Assembly (NCBI GenBank): GCA_039111635.1
Contig: JBCAQO010000005.1
Location: 186,001-250,000, forward strand
DNA: 64,000 nucleotides
Origin: Heterobasidion occidentale
Lineage: Eukaryota > Basidiomycota > Agaricomycetes > Russulales > Bondarzewiaceae
Direction: 5' to 3'
Shown one piece after another: positions 11,678 through 20,954 of the stretch. Positions within the stretch are counted from its first letter, which is position 1; every line of letters begins with the position of its first letter. The translations under genes and the position numbers were made by a program. The notes under the pieces are model-generated. The model had not been told where the DNA came from and searched no databases. It saw only the letters and a list, made by a program, of their open reading frames with translations.

Positions 11678-11849
11678 TATTTGTGCTGTAGTCCGATTTG
11701 GCTGACGTTTATAACAAAGCGTTTCCTGTATTACATCTATACAATGATGCCTCAAACTGTATGGTAACCCAAGGTAAAGAACTAAGGCGACTATACTCTA
11801 CCAAATTGCTCATGCTACCCATGCCGGTCTGTTTACCTGTCGTCCACAT
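11678..11849. other. 3' flank of the TET/JBP-like gene
   Basis: Short AT-richer spacer after the stop codon. I see no further gene; a polyadenylation region is expected but no strong signal stands out. Confidence 0.3.
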
Positions 11850-12150
11850 CAATGTCTAGGATGTCTGTACACTGGAGGCCTGACCGGAGTCATCTGAGAC
11901 GTCTATACCCTGTAAGTGTGACCCGAGTCGTCTGTGATGTCCTTACCCTGTGAGCCTAACCCGAGTCGTCGGCGACGTCCTTACCCTGTAGGCCTGACCC
12001 AAGTCGTCTGCGACGTCCGTGCTCTGTAAACCCTGGGTGACTTCAGAAGACTGTGAGCTCACACATTGATTCAGCACCAAGTCGTTCGAGACGTCCTTAC
12101 CCTGTAAGCCTAACCCGAGTCGTCCGAGTCTTCCTTACAATTCTGAATAC
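11850..12150 (-). repeat. GACGTC-family repeat block between the two dioxygenase genes
   Basis: Contains several GTCGTCTGCGACGTC-type units and the array-boundary module (AAACCCTGGGTGACTTCAGA ... CACATTGATT) also found at 7.46-7.61 kb (inverted) and 19.8-19.93 kb (same orientation). It is therefore a third, truncated copy of the outer end of the arms, in the orientation of the right arm. Confidence 0.8.
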
Positions 12151-12159
12151 AATACTGGG

Positions 12160-12323
12160 ACGGTACTGTCACGATACTGCGACCGTACTGTCACGACACT
12201 GCGACCGTACTGTCACGATACTGCGACCGTACTGTCACGACACTGCGACCGTACTGTCACGATACTGCGACCGTACTGTCACGATACTGCGACCGTACTG
12301 TCACGATACTGCGACCGTACTGT
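12160..12323 (+). repeat. 22-bp tandem repeat
   Basis: About seven to eight copies of GACCGTACTGTCACGATACTGC with alternating GATACTGC/GACACTGC variants. It starts directly after the TGAATACAAT end of the GACGTC-family block, so it sits exactly at the family boundary. The frame through it is repeat-derived. Confidence 0.9.
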
Positions 12324-12650
12324 GTGACTGCGACGGTTGAGTTATTGTCTTTCACGGGAGGGCTCCCACTCTTGTTACAAAGAGATAGTAAAATCAGAGA
12401 ACGGTCTTATGAGCAAGGGATACAGGGCTCAGAAGGTTGTATATCGAGATAACAGGCTCTTCCCACATTATATACCATATTTTGGTTCTTAACCAACTGT
12501 TGACCACCGTGCAAGCCCGTACATCGACCGAAACATTGACATTGACACTTATTGGGAACCAATATATAAATTCAACACACTCGCTCGAAAAAAACCCTTT
12601 GGATCTCCTCCCACTGCCCCGCAAACACTCAAGGAATGACTGCAACGCGA

Positions 12651-15600
12651 TCACATCCAACTTGGCCCCTCAGGTGCGACTCTCACCCTCAACTCATCCA
12701 CGATATCACCACCGAAAGTGAGCTTATTCAACATGACATGTATCTTCTTCCGCGTGGTGGGCAACTTGTTCGCTCGCAGGATATCGAGGACAACCAGCTG
12801 GGCTTCCATGAATTCCTTGTCCTCTTCCTCGAGCTTACCAGCTCCTGGCATGCCCTCGACCGGAATATCATCGTTAGCCAGTGGGGGATCGATTTCTGTG
12901 CGCTCTTCTTTCGGTAACACTGGGCGATATTTCTCTGGCTGCAGGATCATCGTGGCGAGGGCCAAGAATGAGTCTCGGGGCATCACTGGTGTGGTTAATC
13001 CCTCGTTCCCTATGAGGAGTTTGAACGAAGCAACATATCACTCACCGGATTCCTTCGTAAGCAAGGCGAGGGACATCCTGGCCAAAGTGCGTTCGATGCC
13101 TTCATGACTCGTGTTGGTCGCCTGACGGCTGTACTTGATGTCGTGGAACCTCGCCACCTCAGTCTGAGCCATGCACTCGTATGTTAAGAAATGGCCCCCT
13201 ACGGCGAGGGTGTTGATGGGTGTGTATACCGCGTGCCAAGCGCCTGGAGGCATGAGACTGTACCGCAAATCATTCGAGTAAGCCGTCACCAAGCCCGTGC
13301 AAAGAGAACTTACAGGAAGGAGTTCTCCGTGAGCAACACGTTGAATCCTTTGGTGTGCGCGAGGTAATCAAAGTCCCCGTAGCCTGTCGATTGGATTGTT
13401 CGTTGATGTTTCAACCAGGCCTGGCGCCGCATCGGTCCACGAGCAGGGGCATATAGCGTCCAGATCTTGGCGCCGTCGCGCACCCCGACAAAGGTACATA
13501 GTCCTGCCGCATCGTGATGGGGATATGTAACATAACCTTTGTGAGTGAGAAGATTCCAATTCAGCATTCGCCAGGCATCGAAAGGTACGTAGTGGGGGCC
13601 TGCTTCCCGATAATTGGGCGCATAACCCTCATCTTTAGTTGTCTGCCAACTATGGCGATCATCTGACAACGCGCTGCCCTCAATCATTCAGCACTGGAAG
13701 GATCACCGTCGAAGAAGAATGCTCACGAGATAAACCAAGGAATACCTGATGGGGAAAAATCTGGATTGTCGAGGTAGTTACCGCACGCCTTTGGGTTGTC
13801 AGCCATGGATAAGAATTCTCCTAAGGTGCCCTCATCATGGGGTTCCACAGGAGCCCCTTCTCTTTTCGAGACGGGTCCTAATGAAATTTCAGCGAATGTT
13901 TACCATGAATCATTGATATTACCAACGTCTCCAGTGTCTCCTGTGCAATTCACGCTTGTGCGCGTCTCCAAATACGCAGCGTCGTCAGGATCCTTCAGGT
14001 CATTGGCATCATTGTGGACACACCTTGCCATTGTACAGTCTGTGCCAACGAGCCACACACCTTACGGACACCGGCGGCATCAAATGCGTCGGAAGGAGAG
14101 GTTGAATAAGGGTAAACAACGACAGATTTACCGGAGGCCAGGGCTTGACGTATGCACGCTATAACATGTAGATGCGCCTCTCCAAAGCAAGGGTTCTTGG
14201 ATGAACTGGGACCTAAACCGGCATCGTGCCGCACTGGTGACGCAGGCAACTCCACGAATACGACAGGGGCCTCTGGTGATTCCCATGCTCCAGGATTTTG
14301 TGCCATGGCGCGGACTGCCTTATGATCTTCACTCTCCTGTCGAGGACAAGGCACACATTATTTTGGTCGGTGAGCACGTTCATGGATCACCGACACCCGA
14401 GGGGTTGGTCCTTGAGGCCAGAATCAAGGAGGCATAGACTCACCTCTCCATCTGGTCCATACACGGGAGGCAGAATTGTCTGCATCCCATGCCACCATGT
14501 TACGAGAGGTTCTGTGACCCCATCTGCGCGTTTAGGGATCTGTCGTCCGGGAAGGAGGCTGAAGGCGTCCCAACTCGGTGCATGAATCGGACAAGGTTTG
14601 ACCTGCAATATTACCCGATGAAATGAAATAAAACCAGGGTTTTCAATGACCCATTGTGTCCAGGACGCACTGCATGACTATACCTCGACTGGTGGATCGA
14701 CAGGTTGTTGCTCGGGGGCCCTGTCGACATCATTGGACGGTGTGACAAGGTGATCGGGCTCTACAACGTACGCGCGCACGGATAAGGTCGAGCGATAATG
14801 GCTTAGGTGACGGATAAGGTCCCTCCATGTCTGCGTGCTTACCGAACTCATGAAGAGACACAGCCCCAACCGATGTCTCTGGGATTGCCCCCTCAGAGCT
14901 ACTGTTTGCGGCATCAGATCCAAGCGTGGGGTCATCGCCAGCCGCCGGTAGCCCGTCGGCGTGGTGTGTGTCCTCCTCTCGGGGCCCGGCGCCTTCGAGC
15001 CGCATGGTGTCGTTCATGGTTGTACCCTGGTGAGTGGGGCTCTGACGTCCTACACCTTGGGGCGGAGTCGAAGGGGGCGCCGCGTGGGATTCAAAATCAC
15101 CTGATGGCTCAGAGACTGGGGTTGTTGTACGTTCGTCAATTGGGTCCATGACAATCTGATTTCTTTTGTGAGAGTAGACTACAGGCGTCCCGCTGGCACT
15201 TACCTCTGGTAATCCATGAAACTCTCCCAGCGCAGTATCGAGGGGTGTGCGGAGGACTGCGATATGAGGGGTTCCCAAAGTGGGACCACATCCCGGAGGG
15301 GAATGGTCATCGGCACTCGTGTAGACGTAAGGGACCAAATAACGATAGACACGAATTGCTTGCACCGGAGTGAACGCCGGTTGGAGGTGCCCCTCAGAGT
15401 CTGTGCCCACTATTGATTCGACTGCACATCTCTCGGCATCACCAAAACCGTTGCCCTTGCGCCAGTCTCTCGCACGAGAGCGCACAGCCGCTCGGGGAAC
15501 CCATCGAAAGGATTTGTAGAAATTGAAAACAGTGCCAGGATACCACGGATGGACGGTGTGGGCAGAGTCACCTAAATGATTCAGCATCAATGTCAACGTT

Positions 15601-16915
15601 CGCTATCAGTGGGAATACACTGCACCGTCCCATCCGAGCCACGCTTTCCATTCACCCTCTCGTGAACACAAGAATACCGCTTCCTGCCCTGTTCTCTCGC
15701 GGAGCCACACGCTTCCTGGAACCGCAACACGTGAGTCGGGGGCCCTCAAGGACCTCACCTGAATCCACGACATGTAGAATGTCCACGTGACGTCCTGGCG
15801 TGCACCAGAGTGGCGTGGTACACGAGCCGCATCAGCAAACCTGTAACCAGTCCCAGCCAGTCCCAGAGCCCCAGATACTCCCAGATGCTTAGGTCATCTA
15901 GGGACATCTGGCTAGATGTCTGTGTATGCCCAGATCTAGACAGATAAGGTGCTCTATCAATAAGCTGACTAGGAGGACATTTTTGGAAGGCATTGTTTGT
16001 AATGTCAGTGCTGCTTCAAAAATTTTCAATACAAGAGCTGAGAAGAAAATTCCCAGTAATGTACCAGACTGTCATTGGTGCTATCTGTTGAATATCAGCT
16101 TGCTAGTGGTATTGAGATACTTTCCTGTATCATAGCTCTCAAATGATGTATCATATGCCATCATTCTTCCATGAATAGATGCTAAAATGCGAAAATAGAT
16201 GTCACCTCACTGAGTTCAGGCATCCCAAAATTCTTTCAAGTCTCAAAAAGCTTGTTGTAAGCAAAATGTTGTTGAGGAGTATCATGGTCATATAGTGGAG
16301 TGGATAATTGTGGTCTTAACATTGCTTACAGCCGGTGAATGATTCAAGAGGTTCTGGGTTCAATTCCTGCACAGTGAAGATTGATTTTGGCAGTCGTCCT
16401 ATTGACGACAATTATCTAATCATTTCCATATATGGTGCATCCAGACATATCTGTCCAGACACCGGTGTGTCTGTCTAATCGGGGACTTGCTAGAGGCATC
16501 TGGGGGCCTAGGAGTGTCTGTCTAGGTTGGTACAGACACTTTCCAGTTTGCTGATGCGGGCGGTAGGGATAGCTAGGATCAATGGCCTTGGCGCCGGAGA
16601 AAAAAATTTCACAGTTCACGTGGGGTCGAAGGTCCTCGGGGAGTAGCACTGCAGGATTTGCGTCCACTGTGCGGTCGGCCCACGGCGGGTAAGGCCTCGT
16701 ATCTGGAGTTCAAGAAGGATTAGATACTCTGACCGGACAGAGGGGAAAATACCTTCATGAGTCGGGGAAAACACAATGAAGGGGTCTCTCTTGTCCTTCT
16801 TCATCAATCCTGTCTTCTGGCAACGCTCGATGGAGTAATCAGGCGGGGTGACCAGAGGTCCTATGGCTAGATACGGGCGGCACAGCGAGTCACCGTGAAG
16901 GCGGTACTGTGACCG
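12651..16915 (-). CDS. JmjC-like Fe(II)/2-oxoglutarate dioxygenase family protein, many exons
   Basis: Resembles the large Agaricomycete family annotated as JmjC-domain proteins. Exons I can join, 5' to 3': 16,9xx-16,753 (DYSIERCQKTGL; DPFIVFSPTHE), 16,702-16,540 (NPAVLLPEDLRPHVNCEIFF), a 699-nt intron, 15,840-15,759, 15,715-15,626, an unclear part at 15,571-15,204, 15,155-14,843, 14,760-14,684, 14,602-14,444, 14,336-14,024, a tiny exon near 13,950, then 13,877-13,727, 13,673-13,314, 13,257-13,046 and 13,009-12,651. The catalytic region has YPHHDAAGLCTFV (H-x-D) and MPPGAWHAVYTP with the distal His, followed by GGHFLTYECMAQTE. Members may act on protein or nucleic acid; substrate unknown. The start codon was not found, and the exon near 15,571 has two competing frames, one ending in a stop near 15,415, so a break is possible. 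Convergent with the TET/JBP-like gene. Confidence 0.65.
15841..16539 (-). mobile_element. Inserted sequence forming a 699-nt intron in the JmjC-like gene
   Basis: The other introns of this gene are about 36-110 nt, while this one is 699 nt, AT-rich and unlike its surroundings. Donor GTGTCT at 16,539 and acceptor GGTTACAG ending at 15,841 join AA|G TTT in frame. The exon edges on the two sides form a 14-bp inverted repeat (CCGCATCAGCAAAC at 15,827-15,840 on +; the same on - near 16,545-16,559), as a small inverted-repeat transposon would leave. Inside are CCCAGATGC-type ends facing inward and a tRNA-like segment. No transposase is present, so it would be non-autonomous. The alternative is simply a long intron into which a SINE jumped. 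Confidence 0.45.
16286..16378 (+). ncRNA. tRNA-like SINE head (Pol III A and B boxes)
   Basis: An A-box-like TAGTGGAGTGG (16,293-16,303) is followed 54 nt later by a good B box, GGTTCAATTCC (16,357-16,367), the spacing of an internal RNA polymerase III promoter. The flanking arms do not fold into a convincing functional tRNA, so a tRNA-derived SINE is the better reading. It lies inside the long intron of the JmjC-like gene, antisense to it. Confidence 0.5.
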
Positions 16916-18324
16916 TATGTGGTGTCACCGTCACTTAGCATGCGAGCTCCCGTGACCGTATCGGAAGCCACGCCGGCCCGAGCAGCGCTCATCACCGAGA
17001 GGACCACAACAGCTCTAGTAATAAGTAGGCTGGGTGTGGGTGCAATTTTACAGGCGCGTCTTAAACTCTGGGGTGCGCACGGTCACAATGCGCCCCGTAA
17101 CGTCCCTCAAGCCGCTTCAAGCAAACTTACCGCACGGTCACAGAGGTGACTTGATACGGTCACCTCCCAATACATATCGGATGCAACATGACGCCTCACA
17201 CAGCCTCTCACCTGCGCCACATTGAACGCCACCGCAATGTCCAACCTCCAAAGCGGCGTGCGCAGAGGGGGCCTCTGATCGTCGGCCTGCCACACCGGAT
17301 TGCTGCAAATTCTGTGGCGCCCTGCGAGTCTTCATGCAACTGTGCTACGCAGTCGTGGGTGGTTGTGGTAGGCCATGAGAAAAAATACAATACTACTCAA
17401 TAGTCACATTCCGCACATTGTCCCTCGTGCCGTCGACGAATTTTTTCCGCAACAAGTGCTGATGAGTTGTCCATATCGATAACGAGGATTCAAGCTAGAA
17501 AGCAGAGGGATGCCATTCGCCGCGCGGCCAGACACAGGCCGCCCACGCCGGTGGACTACATTGACTTGACAGGGATGACCAGTGAAAGACATTGTTTGAT
17601 AAGTTTTCCATCGTTAGCAGATATCTGTGTCTCTCGTCAAAACAAGCGATGTGTACGATACATGGTGAGTGTTCCCGCGTACCTCGATCGTTGAGCCACG
17701 AATTGAGTCGGAACATCAGTGTTGTAGAATAATCATGCAGCTCTCATTTCACGTTGTTATTGTCGGCACATTGTAGAAGTTCTGAGGTATGGCAACCTAT
17801 AGGTGTCTAAGTAAGTGAGATACATGTGTGATCGCCTGCGGCTACCCACAAATACCTTGCTCGCACGGGACAAAACTAACTATATTCTGGCAATCCCTGC
17901 TGCGCCGTCCAACAACACAGCCTACCCCTTTCCCTTCCGCAGCGGGTGGATCTCAGAACGTCCCCGGCCCAGGACTCCTGGGCTCGACAACTTCCCCGTC
18001 CCGCCCGAGCGGCGAGAACGTATGGCGAGGAAGCACGCTCGCGTCGTACTGATCCTGGAGTGCCGATACCAGCGCCCAATTCGCGCCAAAGGAGGGCATG
18101 AGGCGGGCGTGGTGCTCGTATCGGCGCAGGGGCTGCGGGGCTTATCTGTGCAGAGGTGGAAACGAGAATACGTCAATGTGGGCAGGCGGTATGTAGAAGG
18201 GAGGCGGGAGGAGTACGTACCGAGGGAGTCACAGCTGGTGGTATCCAGCAGGCACCGAGGGTTGGCCGCGAAATGCGCGAGGCCGACGCTTGGAGGGGGA
18301 GTCGTTGATGCCCATATCCTGGTG
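16916..18324. other. Unassigned region inside the right arm
   Basis: Short frames on both strands (16,919-17,149 +; 17,107-17,295 -; 17,467-17,694 +) and one of 186 codons (17,815-18,375, +) that runs into the satellite array. None has a domain I recognise. A short repeated GTGACCGTAT string occurs near 16,908 and 16,953. The far 5' end of the JmjC-like gene may lie in the first part. Confidence 0.3.
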
Positions 18325-20227
18325 GAGCCCTGCGACGTTCTGACCCGAGTCATCTGCGACGTCGGCTCTCTGTGAACCCTGGATGATGGCAGAACAGGTG
18401 AGCAAAATTTGGTTCAGCAACAAGTCGTCTCTGACGTCCTTACCCGGTAAGCCAGACCCGAGTCGTCTCTGACGTCCTTACCCAGTAAGCCAGAACCGAG
18501 TCGTCTGCGACGTCCTGACCCGAGTCGTCTGCGACGTCGGCTCTCTGTGAACCCTGGGTGATGGCAGAACAGATGAGCAAGAATTTGGTTGAGCAACAAG
18601 TCGTCTCTGACGTCCTTACCCAGTAAGCCAGACCCGAGTCGTCTGCGACGTCGGCTCTCTGTGAACCCTGGGTGATGACAGAATAGGTGAGTATAACTTT
18701 GGTTGAGCAACAAGTCGTCTCTGACGTCCTTACCCGGTAAGCCAGACCCGAGTCGTCTGCGACGTCCTGACCCGAGTCGTCTGCGATGTCCTCACTGACG
18801 TCGTCTGCGACGTCAGCTCTCTGTGAACCCTGGGTGATGGCAGAACAGATGAGCAAGAATTCGGTTGAGCAACAAGTCGTCTCTGACGTCCTTACACAGT
18901 AAGCCAGACCCGAGTCGTCTGCGACGTCCTGACCCGAGTCGTCTGCGACGTCGGCTCTCTGTGAACCCTGGGTGATGACAGAATAGGTGAGCAAGACTTT
19001 GGTTGAGCAACGAGTCGTCTCTGACGTCCTTACCCGGTAAGCCAGACCCGAGTCGTCTGCGACGTCCTGACCCGAGTCGTCTGCGACGTCGGCTCTCTGT
19101 GAATCCTGAGTGATCGCAGAACAGGTGAGCAAGAATTTGGTTGAGCAACGAGTCGTCTCTGACGTCCTTACCCGGTAAGCAAGACCCGAGTCGTCTGCGA
19201 CGTCCTGACCCGAGTCGTCTGCGACGTCCTGATCCGAGTCGTCTGCGACGTCCTGGTCCGAGTCGTCTGCGACGTCGGCTTTCTGTGAACCCTGGGTGAT
19301 GACAGAATAGGTGAGCATAACTTTGGTTGAGCAACAAGTCGTCTCTGACGTCCTTACCCGGTAAGCCAGACCCGAGTCGTCTGCGACGTCCTGACCCGAG
19401 TCGTCTGCGACGTCGGCTCTCTGTGAATCCTGAGTGATGGCAGAATAGGTGAGCAAGACTTTGGTTGAGCAACAAGTCGTCTCTGACGTCCTTACCCGTA
19501 AGCCAGACCCGAGTCGTCTGCGACGTCCTGACCCGAGTCGTCTGCGACGTCAGCTCTCTCTAAACCCTGGGTGATGGCAGAACAGATGAGCAAGAATTTG
19601 GTTGAGCAACGAGTCGTCTCTGACGTCCTTACCCGGTAAGCCAGACCTGAGTCGTCTGCGACGTCCTGACCCGAGTCGTCTGCGACGTCGACCCTCTGTG
19701 AAGCCTGGGTGATGGATGAACAGTGTGAGCAAGACTTTGGTTCGGCAGCAAGTTGTCTGGGACATCCTTACCCGGTAAGCTAGACCCGAGTCGTCCGTGA
19801 CGTCCGCACTCTGTAAACCCTGGGTGACTTCAGAAGACTGTCAGCTCACACATTGATTTAGCACAAGTCGTTTGAGGTGTCCTTACACCCTAAGTCTAAC
19901 TCGAGTCGTCCGAGTCGTCCTTACGATGCTGAATACAATGAATTTCAATCGTAGTAGAGCAGAGGCAGAGGGTGAGCCAGTCGTCACCCAAGCTCGCTCA
20001 CAGTGTCTTGTGGAGCATCGCGATAGGACCGGCGATGTGTGCCCATGAGTCGATGCGTCGATGCGGCACCCTCACGTCTGAAAGACGGAGGGGGGAACTT
20101 CACGCCCGAGGGGCGGAAATGGCCAGCGACGACGACAAGCAGGATGAGAGTGATACTGAGGGAGGACATATTCAGCACCAGCAGCAAAGAAATAAACAAC
20201 GGAGGTACTTACCTTGAAGCAGTTCTA
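18325..20227 (-). repeat. Right arm of the large inverted repeat (tandem array plus head)
   Basis: Mirror image of 7,165-9,320. Bases 18,325-19,800 hold the array with GTCGTCTGCGACGTC units, AGGTGAGCAAGACTTTGGTT spacers and the same intron-like signals on the minus strand. Bases 19,800-19,935 hold the boundary module and 19,925-20,227 the conserved head. The head ends within a few bases of the (TTAGGT)n tract at 20,228. A 338-codon minus-strand frame runs through the array; it is a product of repeat period and shows only repeated Ala-Asp-Asp-Ser and Arg-Thr-Ser-Glu-Thr blocks. Confidence 0.85.
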
Positions 20228-20249
20228 AGGTTAGGTTAGGTTAGGTTCG
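20228..20249 (+). repeat. Telomere-like TTAGGT tract
   Basis: AAGGTTAGGTTAGGTTAGGT, about three and a half copies of TTAGGT with the G-rich strand on +. Two shorter related clusters lie at 20,732-20,748 and 20,840-20,856. The common fungal telomere repeat is TTAGGG, so these could be variant or decayed telomeric DNA. They lie on the 3' side of the minus-strand Penelope-like element. Confidence 0.6.
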
Positions 20250-20280
20250 TATGTAACGTTAGGGGGTGCTCGATGAGGTT

Positions 20281-20353
20281 GTAAAAGAAAACGTATCTCT
20301 CAAGGTGAACTCGAGGGATACCGTTTCGTCCGTAGACTCATCAGTTCTTATAC
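20281..20353 (-). ncRNA. Hammerhead ribozyme, helix-I-open topology
   Basis: Minus strand, 5' to 3': helix I strand GTATAAGAA; core CTGATGA (20,344-20,338); helix II GTC/GAC with a TACG loop (20,337-20,328); core GAAA (20,327-20,324); helix III CGGTATCCCTC pairing with GAGAGATACG around an 11-nt loop, with one bulge and one mismatch; U-H step TT (20,291-20,290); and helix I return strand TTCTTTTAC, eight of nine pairs. All conserved core positions are present; the cleavage triplet would be GUU, which fits the NUH rule although GUC is commoner. It lies downstream of the reverse transcriptase frame on the same strand. Penelope-like elements are known to carry hammerhead ribozymes, which supports the call. 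Activity is not shown by sequence alone. Confidence 0.85.
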
Positions 20354-20954
20354 TTAGGTGCTTTAGGGGAGGCCTGCCGTTTCAAAGTCAGACCGCGGGG
20401 TGCGACGCGCGTCGCGTGTGAGTCAGTGTACCGTATTCGGACAACCTGACTTAATCGTTTCCCCTATAATTGGAAAGCCCGAGACCGAGCCCGAGGCCGA
20501 ATTAGATAATGATCCGGTCAGAACGGACCTACCAAATAGGGAATCCCAAAAAGGAATTTCCTAATATATCACCTGTCCTAAAAAGGCATTCCCATATATG
20601 GAATGTGGCTGATGCTTAGTCAGCACAACGGACTTGTCCACGAAATTTGAACTCGTCGGTGATGTCATTGTGACATGTGGGGTGGGAATTGTGACTTTTG
20701 TCACAACTACCACGCCACCGTACTAATGGCTTGGTTAGGTTTAGGTTCTACATCATCAACGCCGATTATAAACGATTTAAGTCGTCAGCGTTTGTTACAA
20801 GCCGCGTAATTTTATCCTTTACGCGAACGGTTACTCACAGGTTAGGTTAGGTTAGATTGCCTTTGTCCGACCTTTCGATGCGCGAGTACTACAGTTTCAA
20901 AGTGTCAATATATATCTGTACTTTGCCGTGTTTGCTCTAAAATGATGCTCTATA
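20354..20954 (-). other. 3' untranslated region of the Penelope-like element
   Basis: Non-coding, AT-rich sequence between the ribozyme and the stop codon at 20,955. It holds two further TTAGGT-like clusters (20,732-20,748; 20,840-20,856) and a short palindrome, GCTGATGCTTAGTCAGC, near 20,607. No other gene seen. Confidence 0.5.

Noticed and set aside
16286..16378. Functional tRNA gene
   Set aside because: A and B boxes are present, but the acceptor and anticodon arms do not pair convincingly; a SINE head is more likely.
15827..16559. Insertion that destroys the JmjC-like gene
   Set aside because: Good splice sites at its edges restore the frame across it, so it reads as a long intron rather than a disruption.
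18440..19456. 338-codon minus-strand frame with repeated ADVADDSGQD blocks
   Set aside because: It is the satellite array translated; the same sequence gives long frames in two other phases.
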